Assembly (NCBI GenBank): GCA_025358395.1
Contig: JANYJT010000295.1
Coordinates: 1-30,626 of the forward strand
DNA length: 30,626 bases
Source of the DNA: Bacteroidia bacterium
GTDB lineage: Bacteria; Bacteroidota; Bacteroidia; Bacteroidales; Prolixibacteraceae
Reading direction: 5' to 3'
A model generated the notes under the pieces. The model saw only the letters and a program-made list of their open reading frames with translations. It was not told where the DNA came from and made no database searches. Positions within the stretch are counted from its first letter, which is position 1, and every line of letters starts with the position of its first letter. Positions 7,337 to 17,344 of the stretch are shown piece after piece. Position numbers and translations under genes: made by a program.

Positions 7337-9532
7337 TTAAAAATAGATGAGTAGGTTCATGGACAGGGTTACGCCAACCATCACGATGGAAACCATGGTC
7401 ATAAGTTTTATTAAAATATTCAGGCTCGGACCTGATGTGTCTTTAAAAGGATCACCTACCGTGTCACCAATGACAGCAGCATTGTGACAGGCGCTTCTTT
7501 TTCCGCCAAGATGGCCTTCTTCAATGTATTTTTTGGCATTGTCCCATGCACCGCCTGCGTTGGCCATGAAAACTGCTAAAATGAATCCCGTAACTGTACT
7601 GCCTAGCAACAATCCCATAACTCCAGGTATACCAAACAGAATGCCCACTACAATGGGAATAAATATGGCCAGGAGCGAAGGCACCAGCATCTCTTTTTGA
7701 GCAGCTTTGGTAGAGATTTCGACACATTTCGCATAATCAGGTTCAGCTTTACCTTCCATGATTCCAAGAATTTCACGGAACTGTCTGCGTACTTCGTCAA
7801 CCATTTTCTGTGCCGCGCGACCAACTGCATTCATTGTCATTCCGCAGAAAAGGAAGGCCGACATACCGCCGATAAAGGCTCCGACAAGTACGAGCGGATT
7901 CATGAAGGTGACATCGAATGCGGCCAGCACATCAATAAGCGTGCCTGATTTGAGTTTGGCCGTCAGCGCGTGATCCGGATGAAAATTAATCATCCCAATA
8001 CGTGCCTCTTCGAGGAAGGAGGCGAGTAAAGCCAGTGCAGTAAGTGCTGCAGAACCAATCGCGAATCCTTTGCCGGTGGCGGCCGTCGTGTTACCGAGTG
8101 TATCCAGCGCGTCTGTGCGTTTGCGAACTTCATCACCCAGTTTGCTCATTTCAGCATTTCCGCCGGCGTTGTCAGCAATTGGACCATAGGCGTCAGTGGC
8201 AAGGGTGATTCCCAGTGTTGAAAGCATTCCAACTGCAGAAATTGCGATTCCATAAAGACCCATGCTAAAATCTTTCATGTGCCATCCGGCTGCAAAGCCA
8301 AAGGAGAGAATAATAGCTGCGCCAACTATCAGTACCGGAAATGCGGTCGACATCATTCCGGTTCCAATGCCGGAGATGATAACCGTTGCTGCGCCTGTCT
8401 TGGAAGCGTCGGCAATTTTCCGGGTAGGTCCATAGGAAGAGGAGGTATAATACTCAGTTACCTGACCGATACCTATTCCTGCAAGCAAACCGGAAATCAT
8501 GGCCATCCAGATTCCCGTATAATTTGGCAGTTTCAGCCAATATAAAATTACCCAAGATAAAATGGCAATACCGACAGCCGAACTATTAACTCCGATACCT
8601 AGGGCTCTGAGAAGCTGTTTCTGTGATGCTCCCTCTTTGGTACGAACGAGAAAAATACCCATGATAGAAAGTATTGTTCCAACAGCGGCGATAAGCATCG
8701 GTGCAATGACCGCTTTGAACTGCATATTGATACCCATTGCAGCAAAACCGGCTGCTCCGAGGGCAGCTGTAGAGAGTATGGCACCGCAGTATGATTCGTA
8801 CAAGTCTGCACCCATACCGGCTACGTCACCAACATTGTCGCCCACATTGTCTGCAATGGTTGCAGGATTTCGGGGATCATCTTCCGGGATACCGGCTTCA
8901 ATTTTGCCCACCAGATCTGCACCAACATCAGCAGCCTTAGTGAAAATACCTCCGCCAACACGGGCGAAAAGCGCCTGAGTGGAGGCGCCCATTCCAAAGG
9001 TCAAAGTCGTTGTTGTGATGATATTCAGATTGGTGCCATCGAGGGTGGCACCTGCAGGGTAAATCCAGTTAAGAATAATGAACCAGGCTGAGATGTCAAG
9101 CAATGCCAGACCAACCACAACCAATCCCATGACAGCCCCGCTTCTGAATGCCACCACCAATCCTTTGTTCAGAGATTGATTGGCAGCATGGGCAGCACGC
9201 GCTGAAGCATAAGTTGCCGTTTTCATTCCAAAGAATCCGGCAAGGCCCGAGAAAAAACCGCCTGTTAAGAATGCAAAAGGGACGAATGGATTCTGAATCT
9301 TCAAGCCATAAGCCAGAAAAGCAAAAAAGAGCGCCAGGAAAATAAATACCAAAGTAACAACCTTATATTGCTGACGAAGATAAGCCATTGCTCCAACGCG
9401 GACGTGCATGGCAATTTTTTTCATCAGATCAGTCCCTTCACTATAGCTCATCATGTCTCTGTAGAAATAATAAGCAAACATCAACGCAATGATGGAGGAA
9501 ACCGGAATCACCCAAAAGATTGGATCAATCAT
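7337..9532 (-). CDS. hppA: K+-dependent membrane-bound ion-translocating pyrophosphatase
   Basis: This 731-residue polytopic membrane protein hydrolyses pyrophosphate and pumps H+ and/or Na+. The substrate-site motifs are all present: [31 protein letters not shown] and [17 protein letters not shown]. In the subtype-determining stretch [11 protein letters not shown], Ala484 and Gly487 occupy the positions where K+-independent enzymes have lysine and threonine, so this is a K+-dependent enzyme by established rules. Such enzymes may pump Na+, H+ or both, and I cannot decide which by eye. Length and start ([10 protein letters not shown]) are normal. It lets an anaerobe recover energy from biosynthetic PPi, and is transcribed away from the GH92 gene. 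Confidence 0.97.
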   Translation of the reverse strand: MIDPIFWVIPVSSIIALMFAYYFYRDMMSYSEGTDLMKKIAMHVRVGAMAYLRQQYKVVTLVFIFLALFFAFLAYGLKIQNPFVPFAFLTGGFFSGLAGFFGMKTATYASARAAHAANQSLNKGLVVAFRSGAVMGLVVVGLALLDISAWFIILNWIYPAGATLDGTNLNIITTTTLTFGMGASTQALFARVGGGIFTKAADVGADLVGKIEAGIPEDDPRNPATIADNVGDNVGDVAGMGADLYESYCGAILSTAALGAAGFAAMGINMQFKAVIAPMLIAAVGTILSIMGIFLVRTKEGASQKQLLRALGIGVNSSAVGIAILSWVILYWLKLPNYTGIWMAMISGLLAGIGIGQVTEYYTSSSYGPTRKIADASKTGAATVIISGIGTGMMSTAFPVLIVGAAIILSFGFAAGWHMKDFSMGLYGIAISAVGMLSTLGITLATDAYGPIADNAGGNAEMSKLGDEVRKRTDALDTLGNTTAATGKGFAIGSAALTALALLASFLEEARIGMINFHPDHALTAKLKSGTLIDVLAAFDVTFMNPLVLVGAFIGGMSAFLFCGMTMNAVGRAAQKMVDEVRRQFREILGIMEGKAEPDYAKCVEISTKAAQKEMLVPSLLAIFIPIVVGILFGIPGVMGLLLGSTVTGFILAVFMANAGGAWDNAKKYIEEGHLGGKRSACHNAAVIGDTVGDPFKDTSGPSLNILIKLMTMVSIVMVGVTLSMNLLIYF

Positions 9533-9660
9533 GTCAGTTTAAATTTGTAATTGTTGAACATAAGTTTTAGGAATAAATTGGCAAAATACCAATAACATTT
9601 CCAAAATTGTCGAAAAATCAAACACAAATCCAAACGGATATATTAAGATAACATTAATTC

Positions 9661-9686
9661 CTATTTGTTTGATAAATAGACAAATA
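9661..9686. promoter_or_regulatory. Overlapping inverted repeats in the hppA/GH92 divergent spacer
   Basis: The 347-bp gap between the divergent hppA and GH92 genes is AT-rich and otherwise empty. It contains TATTTGT (9662-9668) with its inverse ACAAATA (9680-9686), and inside this CTATTT (9661-9666) with AAATAG (9674-9679). This could be an operator for either gene. AT-rich DNA gives such repeats by chance, so support is weak. Confidence 0.3.
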
Positions 9687-9795
9687 AACTTATATAATTA
9701 ATTAAATATTTTATAAAAACAGATTGGTAGTTCAATATGGTATTGTCATCGGTCGGGAGCCTGAAAAAATCTGGTAAATGTGCAGGAAACATGAG

Positions 9796-9822
9796 TTGTT
9801 AAGCACGTTTTTTATACATTTG
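9796..9822 (+). promoter_or_regulatory. Candidate Bacteroidota-type promoter for the GH92 gene
   Basis: TACATTTG at 9815-9822 matches the Bacteroidota -7 consensus TAnnTTTG exactly. A TTG at 9796-9798 could be the -33 element, but the spacer of 16 bases is shorter than the usual 19-21. Transcription would start near 9829, leaving a leader of about 50 bases before the ATG at 9880. Confidence 0.4.
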
Positions 9823-9879
9823 AATATCGAAAAATCCCGCTAATACTAAATCAATAAACTGATAATTAACTAACTTACC

Positions 9880-12213
9880 ATGAAAATAATGAGACGACTT
9901 TTGCTGGTTGCACTGATCCTGATTTTTTTTGGTCTTATGGCTGTTCTCTCCTTATATGGCTATTTCATTTATCGGAACAATCAACCTTTCGGACAGTTGG
10001 TAACCTCCATTGAACCAGGTAAGCTGGGTCGAAATGTTGTTCCATTTATAGGAACCGGTGGCTATTTTTGGGTTTGTGGCAATAATTTTCCCGGGCCGGC
10101 CATGCCTTTTGGGGTGGTAAGACTGAGCCCGGATACGGAATCTTCGGTGTTTCATAAAAAAGCACTGAATACTTCAGGGTACTATTTTCCTGACAACCAG
10201 ATCATCGGCTTTAGCCACACCCGTTTGAGTGGAACCGGAGCAACCGATGGCGGACATTTTCGCATGATCCCTACTACATCGAAAAGTGGCTGGACGGATT
10301 ATTTGTCAGGGAAATACTGTTCTTTCAGCCATGCGAATGAAAGAGCCTTCCCCGGTTATTATGCTGTCAGGTTGACAAAGCCGGCTGTAAAGGTTGAGCT
10401 CACCTCGACCATGCGTGCAGGTATCCATCGTTACACATTTGAGGAGAAGGATGAACCCCATTTGATGCTGGATATTTGCAGCGTTCTTGGAAACAAGAAT
10501 GTTGAAGGAGGCAAGGTTTCCATAAACCCCAAAAAAGGTGAGATTACCGGTTATGTCAAAACATTTGGAACCTTTGCCGGCAGGTATGGAGGCATTAAAG
10601 TATATTTTTTTGCCGGGTTCGACAAGAAAATTGTTGGTTCACAGATTTGGGAGGGAACAACGAAACTGGTTGAGAAAAATGAAGGGGCAGGCAAAGAGCT
10701 GGGTGTGGATTTTACTTTCGGGGATACCTGTCGGGTCATTGAACTCCGCCTTGGTATTTCACATGTCAGCATTGAAAATGCAAGGTTAAATCTTGAGACG
10801 GAGACTGGCGGACTAACTTTTGAAAACCTGGTTGATTCTGCCAGGAATGGATGGGAGAAAAAGCTTGCCATCATTGAGCCTGAATTTGAAAATGAAAAGG
10901 TTAAGACGATCTTTTACACTGCTTTGTACCGCACTTTTCAGATGCCTACCTTGTTTCAGGATGTCAATGGCGACTATTTTGGCTTCGACAGGAAAGTTCA
11001 CAAAGCGGAAGGGTTTAATTACTATACTGATCTGTCACTTTGGGATACTTTCAGAACTTTGCATCCCTTGTATATACTTATTGCACCCAAGGAACAAAGG
11101 GATATGCTTGTTTCATTGGTTAAAATGAAGGAGCAAGGCGGATTTTTGCCCCGATGGCCTTCCGGAAACGGCTACACCGGTTCGATGCTTGGTTCGCCTG
11201 CCGATATGGTTATATCTGAATCCTACCAAAAGGGAATTCGCGATTTTGATGTGAATAGTGCCTATGAGGGGATGAAATTCCTTGCATTAAACCCAACTCC
11301 AAAAGGAACAAGGTTCGGTGGCCGAAGCGGAATCGCCGAATATAACAAGTATGGCTATTGCCCCACAGATCTGATGGACAAGGCCGTTTCGCGTACGCTG
11401 GAATATGCATGGGCTGATCATGCAATTGCCGTCCTGGCCGACTCACTTGGGAAAAAGGAGGATGCAAAGCTCTTCTACGCACATGCGGATTATTATAAAA
11501 ATTGTTGGAACCCAGCCACCAAATATTTCCAATCACGTGATTCGAAGGGGCAATTTACAAAAGCATTCAAGCCACTTCGTTTGTCTTATTTTGACACCGA
11601 TGGAAAATACACCAAAGATTTTGTCGAAGGAAGTGCCTTGCAATGGAGATTTGCTGTACCCTATGATCCTCAGGGCTTAATTGAGTTGTTTGGCGGTGAT
11701 GAATCCTTTGTCAGGGAGCTCAATGATTTTTTCGAAAAATCAGATCCCTCCATGAGCAGCTGGAATCCGGGATGCTATTACTGGCATGGAAACGAGCCGG
11801 ATATTCATTCAGCCTATTTGTTCAACGAAGCCCATAGGCCCGACCTGACCCAAAAATGGACAAGGTGGATCCTTGACAACAAATATGCAGTTAATTCTGA
11901 AGGTCTGGATGGAAATGATGATGGTGCAACTTTGTCGTCATGGTATCTTTTTGCTTCTCTTGGTTTTTATCCAATAGCCGGCACCGTGAATTATGAGCTT
12001 GGATCTCCCTTGTTTAAAAGTGCCAAAATTCGAATTGGCGGAGAATGTCTGCAGATAATATCAGAAAATTTTTCACCGGATAACAAATATGTTTCCGGAG
12101 TCTGGTTGAACGGGAAACGATTGAGCAACTATTCAATTAGCCACAATGATATTAAAAATGGTGGGGTTTTAAAGTTTGAAATGAGTAATCTGCCGGTAAG
12201 AAAGACGAATTGA
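9880..12213 (+). CDS. GH92 family alpha-mannosidase
   Basis: This 777-residue protein is an exo-acting alpha-mannosidase of glycoside hydrolase family 92, a Ca2+-dependent inverting family. A hydrophobic N-terminus (about residues 5-32) looks like a signal sequence or membrane anchor, so the enzyme is probably periplasmic or membrane-attached. The N-terminal beta domain begins with FIGTGGYFWVCGNNFPGPAMPFG and contains GFSHTRLSGTG. The (alpha/alpha)6 domain has LSLWDTFRTLHPL and PRWPSGNGYTGSMLGSPADM. The expected acid is Glu639 in HGNEPDIHSAYLFN, and the expected base is among Asp680/Asp681 in GLDGNDDG. Family members cut alpha-1,2, -1,3 and other mannosides, and some cut mannose phosphodiesters; the exact linkage cannot be read here. 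It is the first gene of the plus-strand block, separated from the SusCD genes by 650 bp, so it may be regulated separately. Confidence 0.95.
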   Translation: MKIMRRLLLVALILIFFGLMAVLSLYGYFIYRNNQPFGQLVTSIEPGKLGRNVVPFIGTGGYFWVCGNNFPGPAMPFGVVRLSPDTESSVFHKKALNTSGYYFPDNQIIGFSHTRLSGTGATDGGHFRMIPTTSKSGWTDYLSGKYCSFSHANERAFPGYYAVRLTKPAVKVELTSTMRAGIHRYTFEEKDEPHLMLDICSVLGNKNVEGGKVSINPKKGEITGYVKTFGTFAGRYGGIKVYFFAGFDKKIVGSQIWEGTTKLVEKNEGAGKELGVDFTFGDTCRVIELRLGISHVSIENARLNLETETGGLTFENLVDSARNGWEKKLAIIEPEFENEKVKTIFYTALYRTFQMPTLFQDVNGDYFGFDRKVHKAEGFNYYTDLSLWDTFRTLHPLYILIAPKEQRDMLVSLVKMKEQGGFLPRWPSGNGYTGSMLGSPADMVISESYQKGIRDFDVNSAYEGMKFLALNPTPKGTRFGGRSGIAEYNKYGYCPTDLMDKAVSRTLEYAWADHAIAVLADSLGKKEDAKLFYAHADYYKNCWNPATKYFQSRDSKGQFTKAFKPLRLSYFDTDGKYTKDFVEGSALQWRFAVPYDPQGLIELFGGDESFVRELNDFFEKSDPSMSSWNPGCYYWHGNEPDIHSAYLFNEAHRPDLTQKWTRWILDNKYAVNSEGLDGNDDGATLSSWYLFASLGFYPIAGTVNYELGSPLFKSAKIRIGGECLQIISENFSPDNKYVSGVWLNGKRLSNYSISHNDIKNGGVLKFEMSNLPVRKTN

Positions 12214-12869
12214 TTTTAGACAAATTTTGACGATTGCGTTGTATCTTGATAGCAATGACCTATTCCCACGAGGCTTCTATTCAAAAGTGATTATTGTATT
12301 TCAAAGAAAAAAAATGACATAAGTCATGCCATTAGAAGTTCATATTCGGGCAATAAATTGGTAATGTTTTAATTATCATTACAATAAAATTTTAAATTAT
12401 TCGCTAAAAATTCAATAAGTCAATTATTTGATTGCTTTTAATTTATGTATTGATTCAGTTTTTTATTTATCATGTTGGTAGGAGGAGTAAATATTCTTTC
12501 TTAAAACCCTTATAGTTTTGGTTTTTCTGAGTCTCAAAACTATTGGATAATGACTAATCATGATGATATTTTAACCCATTCCTATGTTAAATTGCCTTTA
12601 TTCCAAAATATTCAAAATATTTCCGCAAAATATCATCTGTTAAGGTTTTTTAACTAATATTGTATAGTTTTAATCCAAATTAGTTACCTTTAGTTACGAC
12701 AGTTATTGTTTACACGATCTGCCAGGGCTATTTTTTTACGGGAAGTCTTAATTTATTTATTGACAATTGGCTACCATTCAACTACTTAACATAAAATCAA
12801 GAACAGATTTTCGAAAATATTTTTGTATAAATAAGTGATTTGTAATACATTAATTTTAAATGTCATTCT
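12214..12869. other. 650-bp AT-rich spacer before the SusCD genes
   Basis: No convincing gene is present. It is very AT-rich. A short palindrome ATGACATAAGTCAT lies at about 12313-12326. A possible Bacteroidota promoter consists of TTG at 12660-12662 and TACCTTTA at 12685-12692, 22 bases apart; it would leave a leader of roughly 170 bases before the PKD gene. No obvious terminator for the GH92 gene was found. Confidence 0.4.
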
Positions 12870-13796
12870 ATGAAAAGAAAATTCAAATTAGCCGGCTTGC
12901 TATTTTTAGGGTTGATTCTTTTTGTTACCTGCAAAAAAGAAACGCCCTTACCAACAGCCTCTTTCACCTATTCTGTCACAGGAAACACTGTTACTTTTTA
13001 TGCTCAGGTATCCAACGACAGTAAATATGAATGGGATTTTGGAGACGGAAGTTATATAAACACCATTCCTTCACCTGTTCATGCTTTTTCCTCTTATGGA
13101 GTAGATTATAATGTCAGTTTAACAATCATTGGACCAGGTGGCTCAACAACTGTAACAAATAAAGTATCCATTCCGCAAAAGACCAAGATTCAGTTGTTAA
13201 CAGGCGGATTGGCAGGATCAACAAGTAGTAAGAAGTGGAGACTAAGTTCCTCTGCGCCATCATTCCTTATTACAGCGGCAACTGCAAATTTCACACCTGT
13301 GGTACAAAATTATCCCGGTAGTATTTTAGGAGCCGTTGGATTGGCAGCAGTATATACTGATGAATTTGTGTTTAAAGGTGATGGCACATTGACCATCAAT
13401 CCCAAAGGTGGAGGTATTTTTGCCGGTTATGTATACTGTCTTGCCACCGGTACGCCGATCGTTGCAAATAAAGATGCTGCAGGGGCCGGATTGGCATACG
13501 CCAAACCTTTCGTGACTCCTCCGGGTGCAACTTTTACAATCAATGATAGTAAAACCCTGACGTTAACTACGACCCTTGATGGAACCACCAAACAGACAAC
13601 CATTTACCCAGGTGTAACAACACTTACCTTTACCAAAGGTGGTTTTCTAGGAATTCTTGATTTCATGAGCGAATGTATCGTTCAACAACTGTCAGATACA
13701 AAAATGACGGCAGTTTGCTTTGTTTCAACTGTTTATCCCGGGCTTATCGGGACACCTAACATGGCATTGACTTTAACATTTGAGGTAGCTCCTTAA
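12870..13796 (+). CDS. PKD-domain lipoprotein of the SusCD locus
   Basis: This 308-residue protein begins with a hydrophobic signal (about residues 5-19) ending at Cys21 in LFVTCKKE, consistent with a lipoprotein signal peptide, although threonine before the cysteine is not the preferred residue. Residues about 30-100 form a PKD-type beta-sandwich, recognised by YEWDFGDGSYI and the following SPVHAFSSYG. The rest (about 105-308) contains SKKWRLSS and repeated glycine- and threonine-rich beta strands; I do not recognise this part. Proteins of this kind next to SusC/SusD usually help to bind the ligand at the cell surface. Here it comes before SusC rather than after SusD, which is less common. 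It ends 98 bp before SusC, so the three genes probably share a transcript. Confidence 0.8.
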   Translation: MKRKFKLAGLLFLGLILFVTCKKETPLPTASFTYSVTGNTVTFYAQVSNDSKYEWDFGDGSYINTIPSPVHAFSSYGVDYNVSLTIIGPGGSTTVTNKVSIPQKTKIQLLTGGLAGSTSSKKWRLSSSAPSFLITAATANFTPVVQNYPGSILGAVGLAAVYTDEFVFKGDGTLTINPKGGGIFAGYVYCLATGTPIVANKDAAGAGLAYAKPFVTPPGATFTINDSKTLTLTTTLDGTTKQTTIYPGVTTLTFTKGGFLGILDFMSECIVQQLSDTKMTAVCFVSTVYPGLIGTPNMALTLTFEVAP

Positions 13797-13894
13797 TATC
13801 GTATATTGGTAAGAAAGCTTTACGACTTATCATCATACTTCGGAATGAAATGAATATAAAATTTAGCAATAATTACAACTAAAAAAAATTATTT

Positions 13895-16800
13895 ATGATG
13901 AAGAGAAAAATGCTAAAAGCAATGTTTCTGTGCATATTAATGGTTGTATCAAGCGGCCTGTTTGCTCAAAATATTGTTACAGGTATTGTCAAGGACGATA
14001 CCGGGCAAACGTTACCCGGTGTCAGTGTGGTGGTGAAAGGCACTACTGCAGGAACAGTGACTGATATAGAAGGGAAATTTTCACTTGCAGCGGCAGGAAA
14101 TGCTACCCTCGTTTTTTCTTTTGTGGGAATGCAAACTAAGGAGATAGCTGTTGCCAATCAGCGAAGAATAGAGGTTTCACTCGCTTCCAACACAATTGGC
14201 GTTGATGAAGTCGTGGTAACAGCTTTGGGTATTTCGCGTGAAAAGAAATCATTGGCCTATTCTGTTTCTGAGGTCAAATCCAATGAATTGGCCAGGGGGG
14301 GAAATGCCAATTTGGTTAAATCGCTCGATGGTCGCGTAAGCGGGGTGAATTTTACTTCAACGAGTACTGATCCCGCAGGATCTGTATTTGTAACCATTAG
14401 GGGAGCAACCAGTTTGAATATTCAATCTTCAACAGCTGCCAGTCAGCCATTGTTTGTTATCGATGGCATCCCAATGGGAACAGCAGGGATTGACAGCCGC
14501 AATGGAGCAGATTTTGGTAACCTCATGTCACAATTAAATCCGGATGACATTGAAAGTATCTCTGTTTTGAAAGGTGCCAGTGCAGGCGCATTGTATGGGT
14601 CAGCAGCTGGTAACGGTGTCATTATGATCACCACCAAATCAGGTAAAGGTGGAAAAAAAGGAATCGGAGTATCAGTCAATACATCGATGTTCTGGGATGT
14701 GCCTTACAACTTCTTCAAAACGCAGACACAATATGGGATTGGAGTTAGAGCCTCTTATATGTTACCCGGACAGGGATATGACTGGGGAGCAAAATTTTCT
14801 GATTTCCCGAACCTTCCAATTGATCAGTACAATACTTTAACTCAAAGGGTCGAAACAAGACTCTTTCAGGCAGCGGATGAAATACGTTTGAAAGAATTCA
14901 TGCAAACAGGAGCTACTCAAAATTACAATGCCAGTGTTGCAGGGAATTATAAGGATGGCGCATTTCGGTTCGGAATTGGTAAAATGACCAACATTGGAGT
15001 AATGCCTAACAACAGGACAGACCGTATCAATGCGAATTTTAATGCCGAATACAACATTACCAAGAAATTAAAGATCTCTGTTAACGGTAATTATATGGGC
15101 CAATATAGCCCGAACAAGACTTCTGCCAACAGCGATGTTATTGAGGAACTAACCATGGAATTCCTTGCGCACCTGCAGCCAATTAAAGAAATGCAGACAG
15201 TTTGGAAAACCGGCTTCGAGGGAGTGAAACAAAATTCGCCTTACTACAAACCCGACGGAACACCATATGCCAATAACCCATACATGTATGCTTATGGTGA
15301 AATTAATACCTACCGCAAAGACAATTTCTTTGGTAAAGCCCAACTGGATTGGGAGATTATTAAACCTTTGAAACTAATGGTTCGATCCGGTATTGATTAC
15401 AATGGTGACAACTATGAATACAAACGTGCTAAAGATTTTGCCGCTTCTGATCAAAGGGATGGTAAATATTCTATTCAAACAAGTAATGGCCTGACCGTTC
15501 AGAATGATTTGATGCTGATCTGGGACAAAGGATTTGGCAAATTTACAACGAGTGCAACCGTTGGTTACAACTACGCTTACAGTAATAGTTACGGTTATTC
15601 TGCCAACGCTGAAAAATTGGTAAGGGCCAATGATTACTCACTTAGCAATGCAGTTGCAGGTACTATGACAGCCTCCAATAGCTGGGGTATCGGAAAATCT
15701 CAAAGTATTTACGCTACTGGTCAAGTTGGTTACGCCAATCAGCTTTTTGTTGACGCATCCGGAAGAAATGACTGGAGCGGAATACTGGAAGAAGATAAGA
15801 ATCAACATTTTTATCCTTCAATTTCCTTGAGCTGGTTACCATCCACTACCTTTAAGTTACCTGCAGCAATCAACATGTTAAAACTTAGAGCCGGCGTTGC
15901 CCAAGTTGGACACGGTATTGGAAAACCAAGAAGCAACAATACTTTCAGCTTCAGTCCGCTGGATTATGGAAGCACGAAAATCTTGAATATCGGTGGCAAT
16001 CTGGTTGATCCAAAGATCAAAGCAGAGGTTACCACATCCTATGAAGGTGGTTTCGATGTAACCTTGTTTGATAACCGGGTTTCGGCTGATTTTACGATTT
16101 ATAAGAAAATCCACGACAACCAACAAGGCTTTATTCCCACCTCTCCGGGTGTGGGCTATGGTGGAATGTTGACAAACGTTGGAACAGTTGAGGCCCATGG
16201 ATATGAATTTTCTTTAAACTTTACACCGGTTCGTACAAAGGATTGGAATTGGGATATCGGCTTTAACTATAGTAAAGTAGAATCTCAAATTACACAGCTT
16301 TCCAAAGAATACGTTCCTAATGGTTATACATTCTATGGAAACGGTCCGAACCTCAGCATCAGATTGGCTGAAGGTGAGAAAATTGGCACCATGTGGGCTT
16401 CAAGAACATTCCAGAGAATGCCGGCAACCAGTAAATATGCTGGAATGCTAATTATTGCAGACAGCGGAACAGACTGGAAATATTCGTCCAACGAAAAGGA
16501 CAGACAGTCTATTGGAAATTACAATCCTGACTTTATTCTTGGTATGAATACCTCAATTAAATGGAAAAATCTGAGATTGGGTTTGGTGGGAAGTCTGAGG
16601 AAAGGTGGTCAATATGTATCTGATATTGAGCGGAGGGCTGTCACCAATGGACACTCTCTAAGGACTATCGGAGATCTGGTAAACGGTCCGAATGACTATG
16701 AAGCAGGAGGTCGTGATGCAGCAACTGGTGGCTTCCCATGGCCAAAAGCAACTGACATGAAATATCAGATCATGGCGAATCTGGTACAGACTTACTCCGG

Positions 16801-17236
16801 ATATGGAACCAACGTTAAGACCGACGATGCAAGTTACATGAAGGGTGTTTGGTTAAAACCAGGTGGAAATCCTGCCAATGATGCAGACTACATTGTCAAT
16901 GGAGCAGATCCGCTTGCTACATTCTGGGGTTTACCCGGATTGTTGTTGGGTCAGGAGTTTTGGGCTTTCCCGCAGAGTTTGCTACGTGATGCTACTAATT
17001 TCAAATTGAAAGAGATCACAATTGATTATACCATTCCTGCACGTTACACCAAGAAACACGGTATTGATAACGTTGTAATAGGTTTTGTTGGAAGAAACAT
17101 CTTCCAATGGAACAAAGACGATGCCAATTGTGATCCTGAATCCGCTTTCTCAGGAATTGGCTCAAGTCAGGGCATTGTTGGTAAAGCGCTGCCTTCAATC
17201 GGATCATATGGATTCAAATTATCATTCGATTTCTAA
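13895..17236 (+). CDS. SusC/RagA-family TonB-linked outer-membrane transporter
   Basis: This 1113-residue protein is a full-length SusC-like transporter that imports large ligands through the outer membrane using TonB energy. A signal peptide ends near residue 25 (SGLFAQ). A carboxypeptidase-regulatory-like domain follows (about 27-105, with VTGIVKDDTGQTLPGVSVVV and GTVTDIEGKFSL), then the TonB box region VDEVVVTALG near 105-114. Next is the plug (about 120-245, with PLFVIDGIPM, LNPDDIESISVLKGASAG and GVIMITTKSG) and a beta-barrel ending in the aromatic-terminated GSYGFKLSFDF. Nothing appears broken. It is paired with the SusD-like lipoprotein 108 bp downstream. The ligand cannot be read from the transporter alone; the neighbouring enzymes point to a conjugate rather than a plain glycan. 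Confidence 0.97.
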   Translation: MMKRKMLKAMFLCILMVVSSGLFAQNIVTGIVKDDTGQTLPGVSVVVKGTTAGTVTDIEGKFSLAAAGNATLVFSFVGMQTKEIAVANQRRIEVSLASNTIGVDEVVVTALGISREKKSLAYSVSEVKSNELARGGNANLVKSLDGRVSGVNFTSTSTDPAGSVFVTIRGATSLNIQSSTAASQPLFVIDGIPMGTAGIDSRNGADFGNLMSQLNPDDIESISVLKGASAGALYGSAAGNGVIMITTKSGKGGKKGIGVSVNTSMFWDVPYNFFKTQTQYGIGVRASYMLPGQGYDWGAKFSDFPNLPIDQYNTLTQRVETRLFQAADEIRLKEFMQTGATQNYNASVAGNYKDGAFRFGIGKMTNIGVMPNNRTDRINANFNAEYNITKKLKISVNGNYMGQYSPNKTSANSDVIEELTMEFLAHLQPIKEMQTVWKTGFEGVKQNSPYYKPDGTPYANNPYMYAYGEINTYRKDNFFGKAQLDWEIIKPLKLMVRSGIDYNGDNYEYKRAKDFAASDQRDGKYSIQTSNGLTVQNDLMLIWDKGFGKFTTSATVGYNYAYSNSYGYSANAEKLVRANDYSLSNAVAGTMTASNSWGIGKSQSIYATGQVGYANQLFVDASGRNDWSGILEEDKNQHFYPSISLSWLPSTTFKLPAAINMLKLRAGVAQVGHGIGKPRSNNTFSFSPLDYGSTKILNIGGNLVDPKIKAEVTTSYEGGFDVTLFDNRVSADFTIYKKIHDNQQGFIPTSPGVGYGGMLTNVGTVEAHGYEFSLNFTPVRTKDWNWDIGFNYSKVESQITQLSKEYVPNGYTFYGNGPNLSIRLAEGEKIGTMWASRTFQRMPATSKYAGMLIIADSGTDWKYSSNEKDRQSIGNYNPDFILGMNTSIKWKNLRLGLVGSLRKGGQYVSDIERRAVTNGHSLRTIGDLVNGPNDYEAGGRDAATGGFPWPKATDMKYQIMANLVQTYSGYGTNVKTDDASYMKGVWLKPGGNPANDADYIVNGADPLATFWGLPGLLLGQEFWAFPQSLLRDATNFKLKEITIDYTIPARYTKKHGIDNVVIGFVGRNIFQWNKDDANCDPESAFSGIGSSQGIVGKALPSIGSYGFKLSFDF

Positions 17237-17344
17237 TCGTTAAATCTTTTGCAATTATGAAACGACCATGAGAAACTCTTTTTTAAAAAGGAGAATAACC
17301 ATTGGGAGTTCCATGTGGCCAATAAAAAACAAAATAATTATCAC

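Noticed and set aside
8562..8978. Plus-strand open frame of 138 codons opposite hppA
   Set aside because: It is antisense to a highly conserved pyrophosphatase, and its alanine/proline/serine-rich composition is typical of a reverse-frame shadow.
12313..12326. Palindrome ATGACATAAGTCAT as an operator
   Set aside because: It is a single short copy in AT-rich DNA, far from any start codon; not enough support beyond a mention.
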